Shown here: positions 13,621 through 26,029 of the stretch, piece by piece
Numbering within the stretch: position 1 is the stretch's first letter
Layout of the letters: each line of letters begins with the position of its first letter
Assembly (NCBI GenBank): GCA_034509925.1
Contig: CM067526.1
Location: 6,645,001-6,709,000, forward strand
DNA from: Hirudinaria manillensis
Taxonomy: Eukaryota; Annelida; Clitellata; Hirudinida; Hirudinidae
Direction: 5' to 3'
Length of the DNA: 64,000 nt
Made by a program: the position numbers and the translations under genes
Notes under the pieces: model-generated
Told to the model about the DNA's origin: nothing
Seen by the model: only the letters and a program-made list of their open reading frames with translations
Databases searched by the model: none

Positions 13621-13867
13621 AATGAATATTTATTAATAAAAACATATAGTAAATGATTCGAGGTTTTGATTCCTTTTTTTTTGAAAATATTTTGAAATAA
13701 AACACGACACGCAAAAAATGATTTTCTTTCTGGAATCAAAATTCTGCACGAGCGATAATTCAAACAGCAACGGATGTTGTTACCGATCTCCACGTTCATT
13801 TTCCATCATTAAGTCTGATTTATAAGGAGGATATTTTTTATATTTAATACAAATATGTATTTATTTT

Positions 13868-14041
13868 ATATTATATTATATTATGTTATGTTATGTTATG
13901 TTATGTTATGTTATGTTATGTTATGTTATGTTATGTTATGTTATGTTATGTTATGTTATGTTATGTTATGTTATGTTATGTTATGTTATGTTATGTTATG
14001 TTATGTTATGTTATGTTATGTTATGTTATGTTATGTTATAT
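13868..14041 (+). repeat. (TTATG)n array with TTATA ends
   Basis: About 31 units of TTATG, flanked by TTATA units at the left and TTATA/TTACA at the right: one point change of the TTATA array type. Confidence 0.97.
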
Positions 14042-14339
14042 TACATTTAATACATATGCAATCATTATTATTTATTACAAATGTGGCGTTAATGAGTCCA
14101 AAATTGAATAAATAAATTAAACCTCAATTAAAAAAAGTTGTCGGGACATTAATTTATTAAATTTCATATCTTCTAATATTATTTTGCATATTTATAACGG
14201 AATTATGAAATAATCGGCAGAAAACGAAATTATTTTTAATATGACGTCACTGATACGTTGATTGGAAGCCCCAGAAAAGCGCCCATCGACACAACATCTC
14301 GACGTTCTCAAGAATGACACGTCACGCGGATGGAGTGAA

Positions 14340-14620
14340 TGAACGAAAGGGTTGGTGAATGAATGATTGAATGGGTTGGTGAATGATTGAATGGGTTGGT
14401 GAATGATTGAATGGGTTGGTGAATGAATGATTGAATGGGTTGATGAATGATTGAATGGGTTGATGAATATTTGAACGAAAGGGTTGGTTAATGATTGATT
14501 GAATTGGTTGGTGAATGTTTGATTGAATTGGTTGGTGAATGTTTGATTGAATTGGTTGGTGAATGAATGATTAAATGGGTCGATGACTGATTGATTGAAT
14601 TGGTTAATGAGTGATTGATC
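14340..14620 (+). repeat. Degenerate GAATG/GGTTG tandem repeat
   Basis: Units of about 20-30 bp made of GAATGGGTTGGTGAATGATT and variants. The minus-strand frame (FNQ/FTNQ repeats) is a by-product. Confidence 0.75.
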
Positions 14621-14940
14621 GAGTTGTGAACGAGTGGATGGCTGGTTTACGTTCGATGGAACCATCGCGAGAATGATTGATTGAAGTGGTGAACGAGAGC
14701 GAACTGAGGTTCAATCAACATGACTGATGACGTCACGAGTAAATTGGTGTGTTTATTGATGGTCTCAATTATATCTGCCACTTAGTCGATCTTTATAATG
14801 AGTAGGTGATGATGACGATGACGATGATGAAGTTGGCGTTAATGGTTGTTCAAAGGAACTTGAATTGTTACTGGCATTAGTTACGAGGAATTAATAGGAA
14901 ATCCACGCATTTATTTATTAGAGACGGGTTAGTGAAGGGA

Positions 14941-15105
14941 CAGATGGATGGACGGATGGATGGACGGATGGACGGACGGATGGACGGATGGACGGATGTA
15001 CGGATGTACGGATGGATGGATGGATGGATGGATGGATGGAGGGATGGAGGGATGGATGGATGGATGGATGGATGGACGGGTGGATGGATGAGTGGATGGG
15101 CTGGT
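14941..15105 (+). repeat. (GGAT)/(GGAC) degenerate array
   Basis: GGAT and GGAC units with GTAC and GGAG variants over about 165 bp. Confidence 0.92.
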
Positions 15106-15427
15106 AAACGAATGAGTTGAACTGTGGGTGACCAATGGACGGCTGGACGGAAGGTGAAATGGAAAAAGTTGTGGTCTCAGAAGGGGGTTGACAAGTTCAT
15201 AAGAAGTTCATGCGAGGTTTAATCAGAAGGAAGATGCTGGAGTCATGAGTCTGTCAACAGGTGGCGTCTTTCGACGGCTTTGTTTATTCGGGACGTCCAA
15301 AACGAAGAAACAGAAGTTCCGAAGGAAATAATTTTTTATGAAAAAAATATTTTATTCAAAAAAGAAAACAATTTACGGGGTCAACTTATTGGTTTTGAGA
15401 AAATATTTCTTTTACAATATTATAGAT

Positions 15428-15515
15428 TTAGGGTTAGGGATAGGGTTAGGGTTAGGGTTAGGTTTAGGGATAGGGTTAGGTTTAGGTTTAGGGTTAGGTT
15501 TAGGTTTAGGGTTAT
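15428..15515 (+). repeat. Interstitial telomere-like tract
   Basis: About 14 units of TTAGGG mixed with variants TTTAGG, TTAGGT and ATAGGG. TTAGGG is the usual animal telomere repeat. The degeneracy and the ordinary sequence on both sides mark it as an old internal tract, not a chromosome end. Confidence 0.85.
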
Positions 15516-16023
15516 TATTATTGTAAAAATAAATTCATTCATAATTGTTTATCAACAGAAATAATTTTCTATTTTGGATTTTTTGTCTCCTTTTTTTTGT
15601 CTCTTTGTTTTTCAATTTATTTTTAACGACGACATTAAATGTTATTTAAATATAACAATTTAATGTGAAAAAAGCATTCTGAACCTAATGAAACTATAAT
15701 TAGTTCAAACTCATTAAAATTGCACCTGTTTTAAGCTTTCCCGTGAACTGACGATCCATGAATTTAAATGCAAACATTTAAAATGACGACATACAATCGT
15801 GAATATACAATTGCATGAAAACATGAGAGAGGAGACAAACAAAGGGGCACAAAAACAATTACATGGAAGCATACAAAGAGAAACAAACAAATACAAGGAA
15901 ACATAGAAACAGCAGGACACGCGTTTGTATTGAAATACAAAGGAAGGAACCATCGACGCATGGAAGAATAATTCAGCCTCGAGAAGGAGACGTAGCTTTT
16001 CCAGTTCCCTGCTGTGTTGGCGT

Positions 16024-16510
16024 GATGGTGATGATGATGATGATGATGATTACGATGTTGATGACGACAACGATGTTGATGCTGCTGCTGCAGGTGATGA
16101 TGATGATGATGGCTATAAAGATGATGATGATAACGACAGTAGTGATGAAGATATTTTTATGGAGATAATATTGCCTTTAATGCCGTCATGGTGATGATGA
16201 AGATGACAATGAAGACGATAATGATGACGATGACGAGGGTGATGATAATTACGATGATGATGATGATAATGATGTCGGTTCTAGCAAAAGTTGATGCGAT
16301 AGTACAGATAATAATGGCGTTGACAGTAAGTCCTTAAGACAACTTTATTTCCCACAGCACTCGATAATGATGACGACGATCATGATAATGATGTCGATGA
16401 TGGTTATGATGAGTATGACGACGACAATGGCGATTACGAACATAACGTCTTATCAATCCTTTATTTCCCAGTGCAATTCGTGATAATGATGATGATAACG
16501 ATGATAACAC
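16024..16510 (+). repeat. GAT/GAC-rich imperfect triplet region
   Basis: About 490 bases of imperfect GATGAT, GACGAC and GCTGCT triplets. It runs almost directly into the GGAT array, which starts about 65 bases further on. Confidence 0.85.
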
Positions 16511-16573
16511 CTTTGTTCGAAACATTGCAAATCAGTGGATGGATGGTTGGATGAATAAATGTATTAATGGAAT

Positions 16574-17160
16574 GATGGATGGATGGATGGATGGATGGAT
16601 GGATGGATGGATGGATGGATGGATGGATGGATGGATGGATGGATGGATGGATGGATGGATGGATGGATGGATGGATGGATGGATGGATGGATGGATGGAT
16701 GGATGGATGGATGGTTGGATGGATGGATGGATGGATGGATGGATGGATGGATGGATGGATGGATGGATGGATGGATGGATGGATGGATGGATGGATGGAT
16801 GGATGGATGGATGGATGGATGGATGGATGGATGGATGGATGGATGGATGGATGGATGGATGGATGGATGGATGGATGGATGGATGGATGGATGGATGGAT
16901 GGATGGATGGATGGATGGATGGATGGATGGATGGATGGATGGATGGATGGATGGATGGATGGATGGATGGATGGATGGATGGATGGATGGATGGATGGAT
17001 GGATGGATGGATGGATGGATGGATGGATGGATGGATGGATGGATGGATGGATGGATGGATGGATGGATGGATGGATGGATGGATGGATGGATGGATGGAT
17101 GGATGGATGGATGGATGGATGGATGGATGGATTGATGGATGGATGGATGGATGGATGGAT
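16574..17160 (+). repeat. (GGAT)n array, about 587 bp
   Basis: About 147 units with only two substitutions seen (A to T at about 16715, G to T at about 17133). All six frames stay open, giving IHPS or MDGW translations that are not genes. Confidence 0.98.
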
Positions 17161-18186
17161 GTGCCGACGAACGGAATGATGGATGGGTAGAAAACGAGAA
17201 AGGATTTTCTCGCGTCGCAGAACTGGAAAGGATGGAGCACAGGAGGTGCCATGAACATCGTCCCACATTGGAATAATTGAGGAAAAAAAAGTTAGTTCCA
17301 TCTTGTCAACATCATCATCATCATCGTTGTCATCGTCACCGTCATCGTCATCAAAACTTTGCCAGTTCATTTTGGTTTGAGAATTATTCATAAAATAATG
17401 ACTTATATAAGCATTTATTACCCTTTTTTAATTCTATTTAATTAATAATTTAATATTTGATGAAGTTAACAAGAAAAAAATATTTATTTTGCAAGCAATA
17501 ACTTATTAATTATTATTATTATTATCAACATGTCCTTCAAAGGTCAATATAACCAAGTGCTAACATAACCACACGATCATTATCATCACGACCATCAGCA
17601 TCATCATCGTCCAACCTTGTCGTTGTGCAGTTTGTCTTGAGTAAGACTCGTCACGGTTGCTTCATTTGCACGCTTGATTGGAGCAGGGCATCTGTGCAAA
17701 GTGGCGGCAAAATTCGTCGGAAACGAAGCAGCAACTCCAAGAGGCAATGTGGTTTCCATGGTTTCCATGGTTTCCATGGTTTCCTGGATTTTAATGGAAG
17801 ACGAAATCAAATGCAAATGTTTGCACGCTGCCGAAATAGTTCATAAAATCCTATTTAATTGCCATTTAAAAAATAATAATAATTCGTATTTTTCAGCAAT
17901 TCTTTTTAAATTCGTAATAAAATTCCGATTAATTCGATCCTTGTTGTTGTTGTTAAAATAAAAAACCGAATTAAAACGATTTCTAAGGTAAACATTTAGA
18001 AATCCATCTGAGAAAAGCAATTGATACACCATCTTGGTCCGTAATATCATAGCAAGACCCTATGAATATTTATGACCATCATAACGGACCAATGACCTTC
18101 TCCGATGTAATTAAAACCCTGGGGCACGTCTGCCAATCAAGAACCAAATTAGTAGCAACAGCATAAACTTTGCGATTATTTTAATT

Positions 18187-18188
18187 AC

Positions 18189-18240
<52 letters not shown>

Positions 18241-18242
18241 TA
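18187..18242 (+). repeat. (ATT)n array
   Basis: About 18 pure ATT triplets. Confidence 0.95.
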
Positions 18243-18599
18243 CAAATAATTTTAAAATAAATATTTAAGTATTTATTCGTTTCAATAAATAAAGTGTCAC
18301 ATTTCGATTTTAATTGAAAGTAAAAATTAAAATAAAAAAAAAAATTATGTCACGACATCGTCGTCGTCATCATCATCTTCTTTCGATAAATGATAAGCAG
18401 GTAATGAAAAGCTGATAACAATTGCGATGAAGTTGCGCATTTATACTTGGCTGCCAATGCTTTCTAAAAGACCAAAGTCATTATCTTCTTCCTCCTCCTC
18501 CTTATCAACATCATCATCATCATCACCTCCTTCTCATCATCATCATCATCACGTCCTTGTTAGCGTGATCATCATCATCATCGGGATCATCTTGGCTTA

Positions 18600-18629
18600 T
18601 GACGTCATCACAGCGTATCAATGACGTCA
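18600..18629. promoter_or_regulatory. CRE pair
   Basis: TGACGTCA at 18600-18607 and 18622-18629, 22 bases apart start to start, about two helical turns. Confidence 0.4.
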
Positions 18630-18949
18630 CACGGCGAAACAATCAATCAAGTGAAACAAAACAAAGTCTTCTTTAAACGTTCGAAAATATGTTTTGATTC
18701 GAACTTTTGTGAATTTTCAATGATGGATGTTTCATCTTTCATCCATCCGCCAATGCATCCATCTGCCCCTCCATTCACAAATCCATCCATCCGTCCGTCC
18801 GTCCATCTTTCTCTCCATCCATCCATCCATCCATCCATCAGTCCGTCCAACCGTTCAATTTCCAGAGGCGATCGTAGTCAATTGAATGTTGAATCTAATT
18901 GAATAATCTAATAATTTATTCAACCATTAGTGAATCCCGTATCCATTAA

Positions 18950-19170
18950 ACATCGTCGTCGTAGTCGTCGTCATCGTTATCACCGATATCATTACAAAAG
19001 GTTATCAATGCCACGGTCACGTTATCTCTAATGTTATCGTTTTTTATTATCCACACCGTAGCGCAACCCCCGCCGCCATCATCATCATCATCGTCGTCGT
19101 CGTCGTCGTCATCATCATCATCATCATCGTCATCATCGTCGTCGTCGTCTTCATTATTATAGTCATCCAC
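18950..19170 (+). repeat. (CAT)/(CGT) triplet region
   Basis: TCATCATCA and TCGTCGTCG blocks; poly-Asp on the minus strand is an artefact. Confidence 0.88.
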
Positions 19171-19964
19171 CAGGATCATTATCAAGTCGACGCTGTTGTC
19201 CTGATACCGTTGTTGTGTGTTTACGGATGCACTACAGGTAATAATTAACGATTGAAATTACCTGCATACCTGCTTCCGTCCCTCAAAGTTGTTTTGAGTA
19301 TCAATCAAATCAAGCAAATTATCAACAGATTTTTTTATATTATTTAAATTAATGTTTATTAATATGTTTATAATTATTTTTTTAAATAATTTATTTTAAT
19401 ATTGTTTAATTTAAATTTTAATTTAAATCATAAATGATAAAAAATGAAATGTTAGCAGAAAAAATTATTAAACAAAGTTCGTAAATCAAGTCATAATTAT
19501 AAACGATGAAAGAATAATTTTGAAAATTATAATCATCATCATCATCATGACCTCATGTAAAGTCACTCACATACATATTTAAATAGCCTGTTTGAATATT
19601 CATGACACTGACCTGTTGTTGTTGTTGTTGTAACCTCGTCAGTTCATGATGAGGTTAAGTTACCTCGAATTGTTCGTTTAAAAAAAATCAATAAAATTTA
19701 TTTAAAATATTCATTTAAAATTTTATTAAAATCTTTTTTTATTTATTTTATGTTAATTATGAGAAATTTGGATGCAATTAATAATACGATTTAATGTTAG
19801 ATTGTCGACTAAAATAATATTTTGTACGAATAAATATTATAATAGAATAATTACGTCCAATAATTACAATAATTTCCTAGAGTCCTGAAACAATCCAAGA
19901 AATGCATACGTCCCGAGTTTATATATCGTCCCACGCTGCAGTTCGCGTGCATTGTTACATCAGT

Positions 19965-20135
19965 CGTACATCAACCACTTCAACCACATCAACCACATCA
20001 ACCACTTCAACCACATCAACCACACCAACCACACCAACCACATCAACCACACCAACCACACCAACCACATCAACCACACCAACCACTCCAACCACATCAA
20101 CCACACCAACCACTTCAACCGCATCAACCACACTG
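19965..20135 (+). repeat. 9-bp repeat CACATCAAC family
   Basis: Mixed tandem units CCACATCAA, CCACACCAA and CCACTTCAA. Related CAAC-rich sequence recurs at 21240-21380. Confidence 0.85.
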
Positions 20136-20964
20136 AAACACAATTTCCAACAACCTCATCATTCAGGACGACATCAAGAAAGACTTAAAATGCAAAAAAT
20201 CCATGGTCCTGAGAAGGCTTTAAAAATAATTATATATTTTTTATCACAAATAATAATATAAAAATAATAATAATAATATTATTAATTATTATTACTATTC
20301 ATAATTAAATGACTTTATTATTTAAATAACTTTAAAACATATCAAATTATTAATAATTGATGTAAACAATTATTCATGTACATATCTATACTTAAGATAC
20401 GTAATTAACGTACATAATTATTTATATTTATGATACGTAATTAACGTACATTATTAATTATTTATATATATACATATAAATAAATTTATATTTATTGACC
20501 CTGCTTTGGTCAACCAAAGACCACGCTTATGCTCAGCTCCCTTCAAAGCCTGAACGAGCACCGCGGGACTCCAAAGCAGGTCAGACATCACTATCATCAT
20601 CGTCCAAGTGGGTCAGGCATCACTATCATCACCGTCCATGCAGTTTGTGCTTCGAGTCCAGAATAATATTTTCAAAACAATCACAATTTTTCCTAATGAA
20701 ATCGTAAATTAATTCTTGCATGTTTTTATTTCATTGAATTGATTCCAGATCATCATCATCATCAGTATCATCATCATCACCGTCGTTGCCACGTGACCTG
20801 ACATAACTGGCAATTTAAAATTATTATTTTAATAATTGTTCTCTAATTTACGTGTTTTTTTTATTATTTTTTTGACAAGCAAACTCATGATGGGATTCTT
20901 TCAATGTTTGAACAAACCCAGGTCTTCATGTTTTTGTGGAGCAACATTCGCATAATTATGCATT

Positions 20965-21135
<171 letters not shown>

Positions 21136-21379
21136 TTTAATCTTACGAAAGAGATCCCACATTTTCAACTGAATCAAACAACCGAAATAAATCTTTTGCT
21201 TAGAAATCAATTGAATCAGTTTTTAGTTGGCTTGAAAACAACTGAAACACAATCAACCAATCAATCACATTAAACAATCAATCACATTAAACAATCAATC
21301 ACATCAACCAATCCATCACATCGACCATAACGAACATAGCAACCACATCGACCACACCAACCGCAACGACCGCATCAAC

Positions 21380-24110
21380 TACATCAGCTGCGACTGAAGT
21401 ATGTAGTAACTGCAGCTAAATTAATTAGCACGAGTTCCATTTACAAGAATTTACTCCTCCATTAGCTCCCAATAACCGTCCACAAAATGTGTGTCCATCA
21501 GAAGAATATCAAATTATCTCGTCCAACGTTTCTTATCAAACCACTCCAAATGTTCCAAATTGTTCCGCTTTTATGTAACATGTATTTAATATTAATATTC
21601 CATAAATTTAAAGCATTTTAAAATGAATTACTTACAATTAATTTCTTAAAAGAACCTCAATTTTTCTCTCTAAAGCCTGTAAAATTAATGAAAATTAAAA
21701 GAAATTATTTACAAAAACCTAAAAGAAAGTAAAATAAAAATAATTTAAAAAAATCAATTTAAAGACAAACGTTTAAAATGTGGTAAACAAATATCCGCTT
21801 AAAAATTAGCCTAAACCGGTAGGGTCTAAAGATGGACCAAAGTCATGGAAGCATGCCCGACCCAAAAATATCTGCCAAGAATATTCTCTCAAACGTTTGT
21901 CCGAACTTTGTACGTGTTTACTTTTGGCACAATCGATCTCCCATCGAATCTTGCATAATTTCTTGATCCTAAATTTCTTGAATAATAAACATTAATAAAT
22001 AAAAATAGAATTTAATAATAAATAATTATTTTTTAATTTTATTTAAAATGCCGACAATAACAATACTGGAAGGTATTAATGGAAATTAAATTAAATTCCA
22101 CGTAACATTACGTAACCTTTGACCCTTTGAAGTGTGCCAAGTGCCCGCTCATTAAATCAATTATCGCCCTTAAAGACTTTAAAGCGAACATCATTTGCTT
22201 CTTTCATCCTCCTGTGGACGGATTGAAATCCAACTTCCGGTATTCATTCCGTGTCCTAAATTTACGACTGAAACATTTTGTTGTTGTTGTTGTTGTCATG
22301 GAAACTGTTTGGTTCAGATACACGTCTGATTTGCCGATGACGACTGCGATAACGACATAGCTGTCGACGATGGCGGTGGCGATGATGATGATGACTATGA
22401 TGGCGGTGATGGCGATTTTGAATGAGTCACCGTAATAATGATGCTGGATGCTTACTAAAGTGCTGGCGATGTTGATGAAATATTATCAAGTTTGCAGTAA
22501 ACACAGCTCTCTGACATCGTCATCGTCATCGTCGTCATCATCGTCATCACCAACAACAAGAACAAGGAGGTAGGTATAAAACAGACATCATCTGCCAACA
22601 AGCCGGAAACGACGATGGGTGGAAAATATGGAAAATCCCACGAGATCTGTCGGAGATGTTTGATATTTCGTCATCACTCTCCTGTGACGTCATTTTCTTG
22701 CATGAGACACCTGGTGCCAGTTTTTTTTTTATCTTCTCATTTCCAATCTTCGTTCCATCTCTGATGACGAAATTACGGCGAAATAAGCTGAATAAACCTA
22801 ATAAATAATAAAATAATTTCATAAATTGTTAATTAAATTGCTATTAAATTTATTTAAATTGTTTATAATATTTAAATTAATTATTTGCAATCGTTTAACA
22901 TTTACAATTATTTGAATTCGTAATAATACCCATTTAAAATTTTTTTTTTTAAATTTTCATTTGAAAATTACATTAAATTGATTAAAAATTATTATGCATT
23001 AAATGTTAAAATTAAAAATCCCAGAATGGTTTCGAACTGAAACATCATACTTTTGATGGGGCAATGAATATTAAAAATAATAAAAATAAAATCGTAAAAA
23101 TAATGAGGATAATAAAGATGATTATCAATGAAAGCATCCAGGAAGGCAACAATTTAATCCGAAATTATTTTAATTATCCTCATTTTATGCAAAATTTTCA
23201 AAACAATCTCCTTGCAATGATTCTTCACAAAATCCCAATTTTTAGACTTTTAAAAACAATTTATAAAAAATATTAAAAAAAAAATTTTTTATAAAAGAGA
23301 ACAATAAATTAGAAGAAATGCTGTTGTGATCCAAGTTGGTTGGGCGATATTAGGGATCCATCGAACGTGCGTTTCAATTTCCTTCCAAATAATTTGTGTT
23401 TAATGTAGTAACTAATTTAGAAATTATGATAATTTAATATTTATTTTTATAATATTATTTATTATAAAATTAATTATGACAAAATATTATGTCAATATAA
23501 TATTAGATCGTAATGAAAAGTGAGTTATCAAGACGATTTCATCTCAATTATTGCAAATTAGGTAAACAAATGTTTATTAAACATGAATGTTTATAACATG
23601 TTATTAAATTTATTTATAACACATGTTTATGCAAAGTCTTGTCAGTTGTTAGTCTTTGTTTATTTTTTATTTTTGTCGATTATTTTGGTTTAAAATGATT
23701 TTCTGTTCAAATGTTGCTTCTTTGATTTCGAATTTATTAACAAATGTTTTCAAGGAATAATTTAGAAATTATTGAATTGTATTTAATTTCAAAAATTATT
23801 TACCTATTTATTTTGTAGCAAATACACACGACAGTCAGTGTTATTTCATCGAAGACTTATTGATAAATTGATGGAAATTCATTTAAAATCTGTTTAATCG
23901 CACCTTTTTTGCATATATTTAATTTAAAATTTACATTTATTAACAATTGTTTTTAGATTTTTTAAGTTTTGAAATTATATTTCAAGTCGTAAAATATTTT
24001 AAAAATTATTTTAAATTAACAAAAAAATATTTTTAAAAAAAGAGAGGACGATAACGAAGTCCTGGACATCTGCGCGGATGTTTCTCAAATAAAATGCTGC
24101 AGTCATAAAT
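21380..24110. other. Intergenic, no gene recognised
   Basis: Mostly AT-rich with short GAT/CAT triplet runs at 22350-22560. One CRE at 22685 and one X-box near 22293. A minus-strand frame at 22547-22822 is not recognised. Confidence 0.5.
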
Positions 24111-24111
24111 A

Positions 24112-24148
24112 AGGTCACGTGTAAGGTCACGTATTGGGTCAGAGGTTA
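24112..24148 (+). promoter_or_regulatory. AGGTCA direct repeats (DR6, DR6, DR1)
   Basis: AGGTCA at 24112 and 24124, GGGTCA at 24136 and AGGTTA at 24143. The first three share six-base spacers. AGGTCA is the nuclear-receptor half-site. Confidence 0.45.
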
Positions 24149-24496
24149 CGGTTAAGCGAACTCACGGATCGTGTCGGATCTACTGTGCGAGTAGAACTGG
24201 GACTTGTGAATTCACGAGATGAATTTCTACAGCTTGTGTGAATTAATGCAGTGTGAATTAATCAGGGTGAATTAATGCAGTACGAATGAAGGTGATTGAA
24301 GGAGAATGATTGTCCTTACTTTCGCAATTTCATTCGAAATTAAAATTTTAATTTTGTCAACGAAATGTTAAACAAAAACAAACAAAAAGGACATTTAATG
24401 TGCCATAAAAACAAATTTAATAATTTCATTTCCATGGCAACCAATTTATTTCTAAATATCACCGCCGAAAAAAACAGTTATTTTTTTTCTAAAATA

Positions 24497-24582
24497 AATA
24501 TTTATAAAATAATGTCGAAAATCATTTTCTGGGGGTGGACTCAAAGTGAAAGGTCCTTAAAGACCCCGAAAACTTATGATGC
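24497..24582 (+). repeat. Left arm of inverted repeat
   Basis: Reads ATATTTATAAAATAATGTCG onward through GGGGGTGGACTC. Compared with the right arm it carries about nine extra bases (GGTCCTTAA) after the 56-base core. Confidence 0.8.
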
Positions 24583-24599
24583 AGAAAATATCTCCTTCC

Positions 24600-25000
24600 C
24601 TTCACCATCATCGTCGTCGTTGTTATAGCAATCATCAGCAACAACAACAACAACATCATCGTCGTCGTCATCGCTATCATCATCATCATCATCATCGAAG
24701 GGGTCGAGACCATCGAGAATAAATTGTTCCTTCACCAGCAGCAGCAGCAGGACTTTCTGTCCGTGAAAAGCGAGGATGAAGTCCTTTACAATGGAACTGC
24801 AAAAGGGTGGCGGTGGGGTCTCGTGCTTTGTTACCGCTGATGTTGATGATGATCTTGATGGTGGTGGTGGTAGTGGTGATGGTGATGATGATGATCAGGA
24901 GGAAGAGGAGGAGGACGACGACGACGACTACAATGACGAGGACGATGATGATGATGATGATGACATTGACGGTGGTGATGATCAAATGACTGACGACGAA
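24600..25000 (+). repeat. Mixed CAT, CAA, GAT, GGT and GAC triplet region
   Basis: Imperfect triplet blocks inside the inverted-repeat-bounded interval: CATCATCG, CAACAACAA, then GATGGTGGT and GACGACGAC. The DDDD and EEEE frames follow from this. Confidence 0.85.
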
Positions 25001-25407
25001 ATAAAAGATTATCACCTGCCACATCCAAAGCTGTTTTTGTTTTTTCAATGTTTTTTACTCCTCCCTTCCCTCATGAATTATTCATGAAATTCGGGAATTT
25101 TTTTCCATGAAAATGTGTTTCATTTGACCTTGAAAGAACCACATTGATGAATAATACATATATTTTTAATTAATTATAATTATAATTATTAATATATAAT
25201 TAATAATTACATTAATACTACTTGTTATAATATTTGATGTCCACTAGTTTCTCCATCAATCTTATTTCTCCTAATGACACAAACCTCTCAGTGATTTTTA
25301 TTTATGAATTTGACTTTATGATAAACAAGGTCATTGATCATCATCAAGAAAGTCAATTAATTAATTAATTTATTTATTTATTTATTTATTTAATTATTTT
25401 TATTTTG

Positions 25408-25483
25408 GCATCACAAGTTTAAGGGGTCTTTCACTTTCAGTCCACCCCCAGAAAATGATTTTCGACATTATTTTATAAATATT
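25408..25483 (-). repeat. Right arm of inverted repeat
   Basis: Reverse complement of the left arm, with one substitution (G for C after GGGTGGACT) in the 56-base core, then AGACCCCTTAAACTTGTGATGC. Confidence 0.8.
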
Positions 25484-25640
25484 TTTAAATTAATTAATTA
25501 TTTCTTACTTTAATTAATTAATTAATTAAAAGAAGAAAACAAAGTTGTCTTTAAAGGCTACAGTTTGTTTAGAACAACATTAAACAGATTATTACAGATA
25601 TATCCCACTATAGATAAGAAATGGTCATTGTTTTATGTTA

Positions 25641-26012
25641 ACTCATGTTATAAATGTAAATATAACTCATGTTATAAATGTAAATATAACTCATGTTATA
25701 AATGTAAATATAACTCATGTTATAAATGTAAATATAACTCATGTTATAAATGTAAATATAACTCATGTTATAAATGTAAATATAACTCATGTTATAAATG
25801 TAAATATAACTCATGTTATAAATGTAAATATAACTCATGTTATAAATGTAAATATAACTCATGTTATAAATGTAAATATAACTCATGTTATAAATGTAAA
25901 TATAACTCATGTTATAAATGTAAATATAACTCATGTTATAAATGTAAATATAACTCATGTTATAAATGTAAATATAACTCATGTTATAAATGTAAATATA
26001 ACTCATGTTATA
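25641..26012 (+). repeat. 24-bp minisatellite, 15.5 uniform copies
   Basis: Unit begins ACTCATGTTATAAATGTAAA and ends TATA. The copies appear identical. Because the unit is a multiple of three and lacks stops in several frames, it makes spurious open frames on both strands. Confidence 0.95.
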
Positions 26013-26029
26013 ACAACGTTATAAATTAA

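Larger units (their letters stand above)
24497..25483. mobile_element. Candidate element bounded by long inverted repeats
   Basis: Positions 24497-24552 and 25428-25483 are inverted copies of each other over 56 bases with a single mismatch (core CTGGGGGTGGACT). Weaker homology with a small indel extends inward to about 24582 and 25408. The arms enclose about 875 bases made of CAT/GAT/GGT repeats and AT-rich sequence with no transposase frame. It could be a non-autonomous foldback element or an inverted duplication. Confidence 0.5.

Noticed and set aside
15428-15515. Chromosome end
   Set aside because: The telomere-like tract is short, degenerate and flanked by ordinary sequence on both sides.
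16461-17391. Six overlapping open frames of up to 275 codons (SIHPSIHP / MDGWMDGW)
   Set aside because: All are translations of the GGAT array, open in every frame with no unique domain.
22547-22822. Minus-strand frame with Ser/Asp-rich segment
   Set aside because: No recognised domain, no clear splice sites, and one end lies in a CAT repeat.
25641-26012. 154-codon frame with Cys-rich repeats (NSCYKCKY), possibly a zinc or metal-binding protein
   Set aside because: Entirely explained by a uniform 24-bp minisatellite that is also open on the other strand.
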